Positions 1-4,801 of a stretch of DNA of 7,349 nt are shown one piece after another (the first letter of the stretch is position 1; each line of letters begins with the position of its first letter). This DNA is from an uncultured SAR324 cluster bacterium (GTDB taxonomy: Bacteria > SAR324 > NAC60-12): NCBI GenBank assembly GCA_902575715.1, contig CACGSI010000044.1, forward strand, positions 1 to 7,349. The letters are read 5' to 3'. The notes under the pieces were generated by a model that ran no database searches, was not told the origin of the DNA, and saw only the letters and a program-made list of their open reading frames with translations. Position numbers and translations under genes: made by a program.

Positions 1-2
1 AA

Positions 3-632
3 AAATTCGAAGATTACATTAAAAAAATAATAAAGAGTAGACTAACAAAAAAATATTTTGAAATTTATTATGAAGAATTTGAGGAAATAAATTTTGACCA
101 ATTGTTTGACAAAACAAGAAAATGCCTTAGCAATTTTTTAGAAAGCAAAAGGTTTGAATGGATCAATGAGAAGGCTATTATTGAAAAAGCAAACTGGTTG
201 ATTGAGCCTTCACGCTATGGTGAGTCTCGTCTAGGTGAATTAAAATTATATTGTAAAGTTGATTTCTTAATCCCTTTTGAAGGAAAAATTTTCATTCTTG
301 ATTGGAAAACAGGAAAGAAAGACGGGGAAAAATATTCCAAACAGTTAGTTGGTTATTCTTCCTGGGCTTCATATCACCTAGAAAGGGATGCTTGCGACAT
401 TGTGCCTATAATCGCATACTTGCATCCTGGATATGAGGAAATATCATTTGAGCCTACTGAAGAAGAGCTCAACAAGTACAAGGAACTAATATTTTCTCAG
501 ACTCAAGAAATGTACAACTATTGTAAAAATTATGAAGAAAATATTCCTCTCGAAAAAGACAAATTTACCTTGGTAGAGGATACTGCAAAATGTAAGTACT
601 GCAATTTTAAAGAACTTTGTAATAGAACTTAG
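3..632 (+). CDS. PD-(D/E)XK (RecB/Cas4-like) nuclease, C-terminal part, 5' end outside window
   Basis: This frame is open from the left edge to the TAG at 630-632, so the gene is 5'-truncated by the window; an internal TTG at 102 is not a convincing start because coding-like sequence continues upstream. About 209 residues are visible. Counting from the codon at position 3, Asp87 (in VDFLI) and Asp100-Trp-Lys102 followed by TG form the D...(D/E)xK nuclease core, and Gln114...Tyr118 (QLVGY) is the usual following motif of RecB/Cas4-type enzymes. The C-terminus has CxxCx5C (Cys197, Cys200, Cys206); with Cys41 upstream this matches the four-cysteine 4Fe-4S arrangement of Cas4 and AddB nucleases. 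Inference: a DNA exonuclease acting in recombination, repair or mobile-DNA processing. There is no cas1, cas2 or CRISPR array in view, so a Cas4 name is not justified. The family call is firm; the role is open. Confidence 0.85.
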   Translation, partial: KFEDYIKKIIKSRLTKKYFEIYYEEFEEINFDQLFDKTRKCLSNFLESKRFEWINEKAIIEKANWLIEPSRYGESRLGELKLYCKVDFLIPFEGKIFILDWKTGKKDGEKYSKQLVGYSSWASYHLERDACDIVPIIAYLHPGYEEISFEPTEEELNKYKELIFSQTQEMYNYCKNYEENIPLEKDKFTLVEDTAKCKYCNFKELCNRT

Positions 633-694
633 CTCGTGATCACTCTTTTTCCTCTTTCAGTATTTGATTTTCTAATTAAGCCGTCATTTTTCTG

Positions 695-820
695 ATGTTT
701 TTAAAAATTAATGACAAAGGTATTGATGAGAAACATGTTTGTTTTCTTGCTGGAGAATATTTAAAAAAAGTTGTTTCAAAAAGAAGACATTATAAAGAAA
801 CAAAGAATAAGATGAAATAA
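695..820 (+). pseudogene. Truncated duplicate of the 3' end of the 2470-2973 gene
   Basis: Bases 725-820 align without gaps to 2878-2973, the last 32 codons of the unknown gene on the right. By eye I count 7 mismatches in 96 bases, and both copies end at the same TAA. Upstream of 725 the similarity ends, so the first three quarters of the gene are absent. An ATG at 695 would give a 41-codon ORF (MFLKINDKG... joined to the shared DEKHVCFLAGEYLKK segment), so expression of a short peptide is not excluded. Most differences change the amino acid, as expected for a decaying copy. The fragment is the left part of a duplication that also includes the selC 5' half at 1052. Confidence 0.75.
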
Positions 821-1002
821 GCCTTTGGAATACAATAGCAATTAGTAATTTTTATTGTATTTGTATTTTAGATGAAAAATGAAAGAAATGGCTATAGAAC
901 AATTTTATTTTAATTCAATATTCGCTATAATTGTTGGGATAGTATCATTATTCCTGAAAAGGATTATCAATATTTAAAACAAATTTGTTTAAAATGCAGG
1001 CA
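821..1002. other. Spacer between duplicate fragments, no firm gene
   Basis: This AT-rich stretch separates the gene-3'-end fragment from the selC fragment. The corresponding spacer in the right-hand copy (2974-3113) is 42 bases shorter and only weakly similar, so this part has diverged or been rearranged. The only possible coding content is a 29-codon ORF at 888-977. Confidence 0.5.
888..977 (+). CDS. Possible 29-residue membrane peptide
   Basis: ATG at 888 opens a 29-codon frame ending with TAA at 975-977. The predicted peptide begins MAIEQFYF, has a hydrophobic core (SIFAIIVGIVSLFL) and a basic end (KRIINI), which is the layout of a one-pass membrane peptide. A purine-rich GAAAG precedes the start closely but is a poor ribosome binding site. 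In DNA this AT-rich, ORFs of this length are expected by chance and hydrophobic codons are favoured. It lies within duplication debris and has no counterpart in the right-hand copy. Weak call. Confidence 0.2.
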   Translation: MAIEQFYFNSIFAIIVGIVSLFLKRIINI

Positions 1003-1095
1003 AAATGGATTTTGAAAAAATACAAAAACCTAAGTTACTGTTATTATTAAAGGAGATGGATGCGTCACTGGTGGGCGCCCCGGATTTCAAATCCG
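1003..1095 (+). repeat. Left copy of selC-upstream plus selC 5'-half repeat
   Basis: This block aligns at a constant offset of 2111 bases to 3114-3206. It covers 49 bases upstream of the tRNA and the first 44 bases of the tRNA itself. The tRNA part from 1052 to 1083 is identical between copies; the few mismatches are in the upstream stretch and around the anticodon stem-loop. Similarity stops just after the anticodon stem. Confidence 0.85.
1052..1095 (+). pseudogene. tRNA-Sec 5'-half fragment
   Basis: The fragment holds the acceptor 5' strand (GGAGATGG), the D arm (GCGTC loop GGCGC) and the anticodon stem-loop with TCA, in which CGGA pairs perfectly with TCCG. It then ends: the sequence after 1095 contains no long extra arm, no T arm (no GGTTCGATTCC) and no 3' acceptor strand, so it cannot make a tRNA. 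Its anticodon stem is better paired than in the full-length copy, so it may preserve an older state. It is a remnant of duplication or recombination at selC. Confidence 0.85.
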
Positions 1096-1134
1096 TATCA
1101 CTCTAGTAATATCAGTTACTTATACCCAAAATCG

Positions 1135-1182
1135 ATGGAGTGAAATGGATTGTAAGCACTCGAATGGAGTGAAAATGGAGTG
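1135..1182 (+). repeat. ATGGAGTG short repeats, left cluster
   Basis: ATGGAGTG occurs at 1135-1142, 1164-1171 and 1175-1182, each followed by AAA. The double unit at 1162-1182 recurs at 3091-3112 with a single extra A. Here the cluster lies just downstream of the selC fragment, whereas at 3091 it lies just upstream of the intact selC. Confidence 0.6.
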
Positions 1183-1316
1183 AAATAGAAAGGAGAAATA
1201 TGGAAGAAATTGAAGTATTTAATTCTATCTAAATTAGAGGAAAGCGAGTTAAGACATAAAATATTTCTCTATAAATTTTTTTTCAGAGCAAAATTAATTT
1301 CTGTGCTAATTTGTGT

Positions 1317-1778
1317 CTATAAAATCCTAACTTCTCCTTTCATTATAACGAAATGTCCTGGGAAACTACAAAAAAAAGTATAATTTGTATCCTTCATTAA
1401 TTTTTCTGTTTCTATCTCCAAGATTATTTCCTCCCCACCCCCTATAATGGGCGATTTAAAAAGCACTTCATTTAAATCAGGCAAAAATCCATCACTAAAT
1501 CCATGAGACATATTTATTTTGGAGGTTACCATTTCTAAGTCTTTTGTCTTCACAATCACTATGTTATGGCCCATTACATTTTTTTGAAGTTTCCCAGTAT
1601 GCTTTAATAAGATTTTAAAAGCTTTACAAGAGCCCTTTACATCAATTATTTTTTTATTAAATTTCATCATATCTGTACCAGAGATATTAATTTCACAATT
1701 TTTTGCATACAAATTACAAGAAATAAATATGGGGAAAAAATGAATTAATATTTTTTTCAAATTTTTAAATTTATTCAT
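1317..1778 (-). CDS. Azurin (blue copper electron-transfer protein), exported
   Basis: The precursor matches azurin along its length. Numbering from the ATG at 1778, a signal peptide ends near LYA (about residue 25), and the mature part starts with NCEINISG. Cys28 and Cys51 correspond to azurin's disulfide pair. The type-1 copper ligands are visible: Gly70-His71 in NVMGHN, then Cys137, His142 and Met146 in FFCSFPGHFVIMKG. The Trp of canonical GHNWV is Ile here. Azurin shuttles electrons in the periplasm between cytochromes, oxidases or denitrification enzymes; the partner is not in view. A TTG at 1793 could add five residues, but the ATG at 1778 gives a more typical signal peptide. No Shine-Dalgarno sequence is seen for either start. 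It follows the 1817-2224 gene on the same strand after 38 bases, so cotranscription is likely. Confidence 0.95.
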   Translation of the reverse strand: MNKFKNLKKILIHFFPIFISCNLYAKNCEINISGTDMMKFNKKIIDVKGSCKAFKILLKHTGKLQKNVMGHNIVIVKTKDLEMVTSKINMSHGFSDGFLPDLNEVLFKSPIIGGGEEIILEIETEKLMKDTNYTFFCSFPGHFVIMKGEVRIL

Positions 1779-1816
1779 TATTTTGTTTAGCAATTTTGTT
1801 TTCCAAAAAAACTGAA

Positions 1817-2224
1817 TTATCTATTGTATTTATTAAAATATTCATACTCAATATTTCCCATTATGTTTGATCTAAATCTTAAATTATTAAGAGAATTACC
1901 AGAATCAAAATTTTTTCTTAAAAATGACAAATTTAATCTTGGCTGATATGGATTTTCTATTTTTTTAATTTTTCCTAAAGTCATTTTTATTGGAACAGAA
2001 TTTTCAGGATAATTTTTGAATTCTAATTCCTGAACAAAAGAGTTTTGTTCTACAAATTTACCACTATAATGAGGATATGAATTTTCTAAAGTATCTATAT
2101 TTATAAAAATTTTTTTTTTAAATGACTTAGAATAAATCATGCTAAATATAATTCCTAAAAACATTGCTATAATAAGTGTAATAATAAAAAATAAGTTATT
2201 AAATTTGCTAGAGTAATAATTCAT
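1817..2224 (-). CDS. Single-pass membrane protein of unknown function, upstream of azurin
   Basis: The 135-residue product has a short N-terminal tail (MNYYSSKFNN), one hydrophobic segment at about residues 11-31 and a roughly 100-residue Lys/Asn/Phe-rich remainder. The basic run SKSFKKK directly after the segment suggests by the positive-inside rule that the C-terminal part may be cytoplasmic, or that the segment is an unusual signal anchor. No conserved family is recognised. It starts at ATG with no Shine-Dalgarno sequence; a TATAAT lies one base before the ATG, which may be chance in such AT-rich DNA. Azurin follows on the same strand, so a role alongside azurin is possible but purely contextual. 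Confidence 0.65.
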   Translation of the reverse strand: MNYYSSKFNNLFFIITLIIAMFLGIIFSMIYSKSFKKKIFINIDTLENSYPHYSGKFVEQNSFVQELEFKNYPENSVPIKMTLGKIKKIENPYQPRLNLSFLRKNFDSGNSLNNLRFRSNIMGNIEYEYFNKYNR

Positions 2225-2279
2225 TATTATAAAATATATATAAAGACTATTTGAGTTTCTACTTAAGAAAAAATTTATA

Positions 2280-2366
2280 ATAAAAACTCCTACCTAGATA
2301 GGAGAAGATAGAATCAGTTTCCTATAAATGGGTCTGCTTCTATTAGGTATTCTAGGCAGGAGTAGC
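2280..2366 (-). ncRNA. Candidate structured RNA or leader with terminator-like end
   Basis: On the minus strand, ACTCCT-G-CCTAGA (2363-2351) can pair with TCTAGG-T-AGGAGT (2298-2286): 13 positions including one G-U in RNA. An inner pairing of 2344-2338 with 2313-2307 (AATAGAA/TTCTATC, one mismatch) lies inside it. A competing local hairpin exists: CTCCTA (2304-2299) and TAGGAG (2292-2287) around TCTAGG. Either structure is followed by five T's (2286-2282), as at an intrinsic terminator. A TATAAT at 2378-2373 would start transcription near 2366, right before the structure. The result could be a free RNA of about 85 nt, or an attenuator leader for the membrane protein and azurin genes downstream. 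It matches no RNA family I recognise; the apical motif of SRP RNA is absent. Confidence 0.4.
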
Positions 2367-2372
2367 GAAATA

Positions 2373-2378
2373 ATTATA
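2373..2378 (-). promoter_or_regulatory. -10 box for the candidate RNA and the azurin operon
   Basis: TATAAT on the minus strand, placed 7-10 bases before the structured segment. The hexamer 17 bases upstream (TAACAT) is a poor -35 match, so the promoter call rests on the perfect -10 and its position. Confidence 0.35.
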
Positions 2379-2469
2379 TAATGTTCCAAAATTTTATGTT
2401 AGCATATACTAATATTTATAATTTGTAAATAAAAAATAAAAATATTTTTGAGTCTTCATTATTATATAA

Positions 2470-2973
2470 TTGAAAGTGGATAAGTCATCTGAAGAAAATG
2501 TCACATCTGGTAAAAATAATCTTTCAATAATTACCGATGAAAATGTAGGAATTTTTTCAAACTATTTTTTCAGAAATATTAATTATAGAATTTCAGCAGC
2601 TAATCATATAGGTATTGCTTTTAAGAATTTCAATAAGAAAAATCTCCAGAAGAACATAGATTCAATAATTTTAAACTATCTCAATTCATTAGCAGAATAT
2701 TTAAAGATTAATGAGGGTGAAAATAACAAAATAAGACCAAAAATTTGGGATTTTTGGGAAAAATCTGAATTAAATATTATGTTTAAATTACCTGCTACCA
2801 AAAAAAATAAAATTCTTTATAATGCGATAAAAAATATTTTTAAGGATATTTTTGATGGATTAGATTTTGTTTGTGTTGATGAGAAACATGTTTGTTTTCT
2901 TGCCGGAGAATATTTAAAAAAAGTTATTTCAAAAAGAATATATTTTAAAGAAACAAAGAATAAGATAGAATAA
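2470..2973 (+). CDS. Unknown protein, 167 residues, 3' end duplicated at 725-820
   Basis: The frame opens at TTG 2470, immediately after an in-frame TAA at 2467-2469, and ends at TAA 2971-2973. No ATG lies near the front, so the start is uncertain and the gene could itself be N-terminally truncated. The product is soluble-looking, rich in Lys, Asn and Ile, with no signal peptide, membrane segment or motif that I recognise. Its C-terminus (VDEKHVCFLAGEYLKK then a basic tail) is the portion repeated at 725-820, which shows this frame has been maintained in two copies up to the same stop. It precedes selC by about 190 bases on the same strand. A 105-codon open frame on the opposite strand (2817-3134) I take as a shadow. 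Function unknown. Confidence 0.6.
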   Translation: MKVDKSSEENVTSGKNNLSIITDENVGIFSNYFFRNINYRISAANHIGIAFKNFNKKNLQKNIDSIILNYLNSLAEYLKINEGENNKIRPKIWDFWEKSELNIMFKLPATKKNKILYNAIKNIFKDIFDGLDFVCVDEKHVCFLAGEYLKKVISKRIYFKETKNKIE

Positions 2974-3090
2974 TCAATAGACAGACAAAGGTAATTTGTA
3001 ATTTTTCTACAGTTTTCAATTTGAATGATAGAAAAAATCTTGAGAACGTGGAATTCAGTTTCTAAGAGATTGTATGGATAAATTGCTTCT

Positions 3091-3112
3091 GAATGGAGTG
3101 AAAAATGGAGTG
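3091..3112 (+). repeat. ATGGAGTG double repeat, right copy
   Basis: Two ATGGAGTG units (3093-3100 and 3105-3112) separated by AAAA. The same 21-22 base arrangement is at 1162-1182. Here it directly precedes the conserved selC upstream block. Confidence 0.6.
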
Positions 3113-3113
3113 T

Positions 3114-3162
3114 AAATGGATTTTGAAAAAACACAAACCCCTAAGTTACTGTTATTATTCAT
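3114..3162 (+). promoter_or_regulatory. Conserved selC upstream block, probable promoter region
   Basis: These 49 bases are kept in both selC copies. They contain TTGAAA at 3123-3128 as a possible -35 and the AT-rich TTACTGTTATTATT just before the tRNA, in which a -10 is likely, but no hexamer pair at 17-base spacing matches consensus well. The promoter role is inferred from position and conservation. Confidence 0.3.
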
Positions 3163-3261
3163 GGAGATGGATGCGTCACTGGTGGGCGCCCCGGACTTCA
3201 AACCCGCGCGTGTGGCATTAAAATTGTCATAGATAGGTTCGATTCCTATACATCTCCGCCA
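3163..3261 (+). tRNA. selC: tRNA-Sec (anticodon UCA)
   Basis: This 99-base gene has the special shape of selenocysteine tRNA. The acceptor strands are GGAGATGG (3163-3170) and ACATCTCC (3250-3257), seven pairs plus a G-A opposition at the eighth. The D arm is GCGTC/GGCGC (3173-3177, 3185-3189). The anticodon loop CTTCAAA (3196-3202) carries TCA at 3198-3200. A long extra arm pairs TGTGGCA (3211-3217) with TGTCATA (3225-3231). The T arm is ATAGG-TTCGATT-CCTAT, followed by discriminator G and an encoded CCA. The length, extra arm, UCA anticodon and G73 all fit. The anticodon stem is imperfect (A-C beside the loop and one C-C), which is odd for a functional gene. Its product is charged by SerRS, converted by SelA and delivered to UGA by SelB. 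A 5' fragment of the same gene lies at 1052. Confidence 0.9.
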
Positions 3262-3320
3262 TCCTACTGATATTATTATATAAACACTTCTGGTGTATTG
3301 GTATTAGTCTCCCACCGCCT

Positions 3321-3371
3321 TGTTTTGCAAAATTGAGGTACTTTTGAGGTACTTTTTTTATGCGCAAAACA
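3321..3371. repeat. 8-bp inverted repeat enclosing an 11-bp tandem repeat, downstream of selC
   Basis: TGTTTTGC (3321-3328) and GCAAAACA (3364-3371) are perfect inverted copies. Between them TTGAGGTACTT is repeated exactly twice (3333-3343 and 3344-3354), period 11, about one helical turn, followed by a T-run. The block sits between convergent selC and the small MORN gene. A short frame starting at ATG 3360 (MRKTSVDFLTVRN, stop 3399-3401) may be the start of a lost gene. An operator, integrase arm-type sites or a degenerate terminator are possible; none is proven. Confidence 0.5.
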
Positions 3372-3408
3372 TCTGTTGATTTTCTGACTGTGAGGAATTA
3401 AATGTGGT

Positions 3409-3801
3409 TTATTGTTTAATTTTTTTCCAATTGACTACTTTGAAGTCAATAGTTCCGTCTTTTTCTTTTATTAATCCATTCCACAAGGAACCAACCCTGT
3501 ACTCACCAATATAAATATATCCATTACTAGCAATAGTAAATATTCCTTGACCGTGAAATAATCCATTCATCCACTCACCAACATACTTATTCCCATCAGG
3601 GTAAACCAAAGTACCAACACCATGAGGTCTTCCAATCACGACATCACCAATATATTTTGCGTGGAAATCTTTATCACCGATCTCCCTCCACTGAATACCA
3701 GAAGAAGTTTTCCACTCATAAAGAGTTTCACTGGTCTTACTCTCTCCGATTACATGAGAAGAAAGAAGAATGCATGAGAATGTGAAAAGTATATGCTTCA
3801 T
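3409..3801 (-). CDS. Small secreted MORN-repeat protein
   Basis: The 130-residue product starts with a signal peptide (MKHILFTFSCILLSSHVIG, about residues 1-19), then a linker, then about three MORN units: YIGDVVIGRPHGVGTLVYPD, YVGEWMNGLFHGQGIF and the degenerate YIGEYRVGSLWNGL. MORN units (Y-x-G-x5-G-x3-G-x-G) form beta-hairpin ladders that act in binding or scaffolding. Signal peptide and C-terminal cap (SLWNGLIKEKDG) resemble those of the large MORN protein at 4802-6127 (LSWNVIKFNKDGK), so the two are paralogs that differ mainly in repeat number. It starts 16 bases after the extended cupredoxin frame ends, indicating an operon. No Shine-Dalgarno sequence is visible. The specific role is unknown. 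Confidence 0.85.
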   Translation of the reverse strand: MKHILFTFSCILLSSHVIGESKTSETLYEWKTSSGIQWREIGDKDFHAKYIGDVVIGRPHGVGTLVYPDGNKYVGEWMNGLFHGQGIFTIASNGYIYIGEYRVGSLWNGLIKEKDGTIDFKVVNWKKIKQ

Positions 3802-3817
3802 GGTTTTTACGTAGATT

Positions 3818-4249
3818 TTAGTTAATAGTTATTAAACCTCCCATAGATGAATGATTACCACAATTGTAATAAAGTGTTGAAGGAGAATCTGAAGGTACTA
3901 TAAAAGTTAGAGTCCCATTCGTTGTACGACTGTGAGTTATGCCCGAAGTGTATTCAAAAGTATAAATTCATCCGGAAGAGGTTGTGCCAATAAACAAAGG
4001 ATGACTACCAGTGCTTGCATCACTAGAATCAAAAAAATAGGTATAACCTTTTTTCATGAACAATGATTTTGTTTGGATTCCATCTATGTAAAATTTAGAT
4101 GAATTCACTTTTACCACAAATGTTGTACCATTGTCACTGAATATAGAATTTTCGTTAGTTGTTTTATCTGATGTATTGTCTTTATTCCCGCATGAGTTAA
4201 AAGAGAGACTAAAAAAATACACAAGAATAATTAACAAATATTTTTTCAT
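3818..4249 (-). CDS. Cupredoxin-like lipoprotein interrupted by in-frame UGA (nonsense mutation or Sec codon)
   Basis: ATG at 4249 opens a frame with a lipoprotein-like signal (hydrophobic residues 4-17, then FNSC with Cys20) and a beta-rich domain. TGA at 3970-3968 is codon 94. The same frame then runs 49 more codons without another stop or shift to TAA at 3820-3818. The extension reads as the second half of a plastocyanin-like domain: TFIVPSDSPSTLYYNCGNHS then SMGG. Predicted type-1 copper ligands are His83 (SHPLF) before the UGA, and Cys130, His133 and Met136 after it. Termination at UGA would lose three of four ligands. The extended gene ends 16 bases before the next one; the short version would leave a 166-base gap. 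A TCA to TGA change (Ser) would explain a pseudogene; selC nearby makes selenocysteine insertion possible, though no clear SECIS hairpin follows. I favour mutation or sequence error. Confidence 0.75.
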
Positions 4250-4420
4250 TTTTTCGTAATAAAATAAAAACTCAATATAACAGTTTTAAGTATTTATATA
4301 ACTTAATTTAAACCATAATTAAGGAGAAATTTACAAGGAATCTAGAAGGGAATGTAGGTAGCGTGTAAGTAATTAATATTTTTAACCTTTAAAGAAGTGA
4401 TTAAGTATTATTATAAAAGT

Positions 4421-4555
4421 TTATTTTTTTCCCGCAATTATTTTTTTTACTGTATCAGAAACTTCTTTTTCTAATTCTTCTTCGGTCTTTTGTTTTTTTC
4501 TAGCAAAAGCATTCTTTTTATTAGTTATTTGATCTTCTTTATAATTTTTATACAT
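4421..4555 (-). CDS. Small Lys/Glu-rich protein, 44 residues, unknown
   Basis: ATG at 4555 to TAA at 4423-4421 encodes MYKNYKEDQITNKKNAFARK followed by a KQKTEEELEKEV segment and a VKKIIAG-Lys-Lys end. It is highly charged, probably helical in the second half, and has no signal or membrane segment. The sequence reads like real protein for this genome (GAA, AAA, GAT codons, few of the Ile/Phe/Leu runs of noise). No Shine-Dalgarno sequence precedes it. It is on the same strand as both neighbours but 171 bases from the cupredoxin start, so it probably has its own transcript or shares one from the MORN gene. No family is recognised. Confidence 0.45.
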   Translation of the reverse strand: MYKNYKEDQITNKKNAFARKKQKTEEELEKEVSDTVKKIIAGKK

Positions 4556-4702
4556 AATAGTTTGTATTTGCGTGATTAAATAGAACTTGTTGTAGTTGAG
4601 AATTAATTGTTTATTTTAAATAATATAAAAGTTAGGTCGCACATTACAAATTAATATTAAAATATTCAGTTTATATTTATCATGCTGAGAAGATTTCTCT
4701 AT

Positions 4703-4744
4703 AAAAAATTATGTAAATATTTTTAGAATTACATAAATTTTTTT
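4703..4744. terminator. Bidirectional intrinsic terminator after the large MORN gene
   Basis: TTATGTAA (4709-4716) and TTACATAA (4729-4736) are perfect inverted repeats around a 12-base loop, flanked by six A's on the left (4703-4708) and seven T's on the right (4738-4744). Each strand therefore has a hairpin followed by a T-run. On the minus strand it lies about 60 bases past the stop of the 441-residue MORN gene, which it probably terminates. The stem is AT-rich, so strength is uncertain. Confidence 0.5.
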
Positions 4745-4801
4745 AAAATTAATTTTTTCATTTGTAGAACAATTTATACAATTTGTTTAAAGTTGCACAA
4801 T

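Larger units (their letters stand above)
4250..4801. other. Long intergenic stretch with one small ORF and a terminator
   Basis: These 552 AT-rich bases lie between the cupredoxin start and the large MORN gene's stop. I find one plausible 44-codon ORF (4421-4555, minus), a bidirectional terminator (4703-4744) and a small GAGAA/TTCTC hairpin at 4687-4699. A ribosome-site-like AAGGAG near 4320 on the plus strand is not followed by a usable start. The rest shows nothing I can support. Confidence 0.5.

Noticed and set aside
2280..2366. SRP (4.5S) RNA
   Set aside because: The size is near, but the conserved GGAAGGAAGCAGCC-type apical motif is absent.
2817..3134. 105-codon open frame on the minus strand
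   Set aside because: It overlaps the 2470-2973 gene in antisense and runs into the selC upstream block; its Phe/Ser/Ile-rich composition is typical of the complement of AT-rich coding DNA.
1052..3261. Classic attL/attR pair of an integrated island
   Set aside because: No integrase gene is present between the copies, and the duplicated part is the tRNA 5' half with upstream DNA, not the 3' end normally duplicated.
3930..3985. A SECIS hairpin around the cupredoxin UGA
   Set aside because: CCGGA just before the UGA can pair with TTCGG about 25 bases later, but the stem is only five pairs, leaves UGA in a large loop and does not resemble the bacterial SECIS apical loop.
3818..4249. Alternative genetic code with UGA as Trp
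   Set aside because: TGG is used for Trp throughout the other genes and no other gene here shows internal TGA codons; one case does not support a code change.
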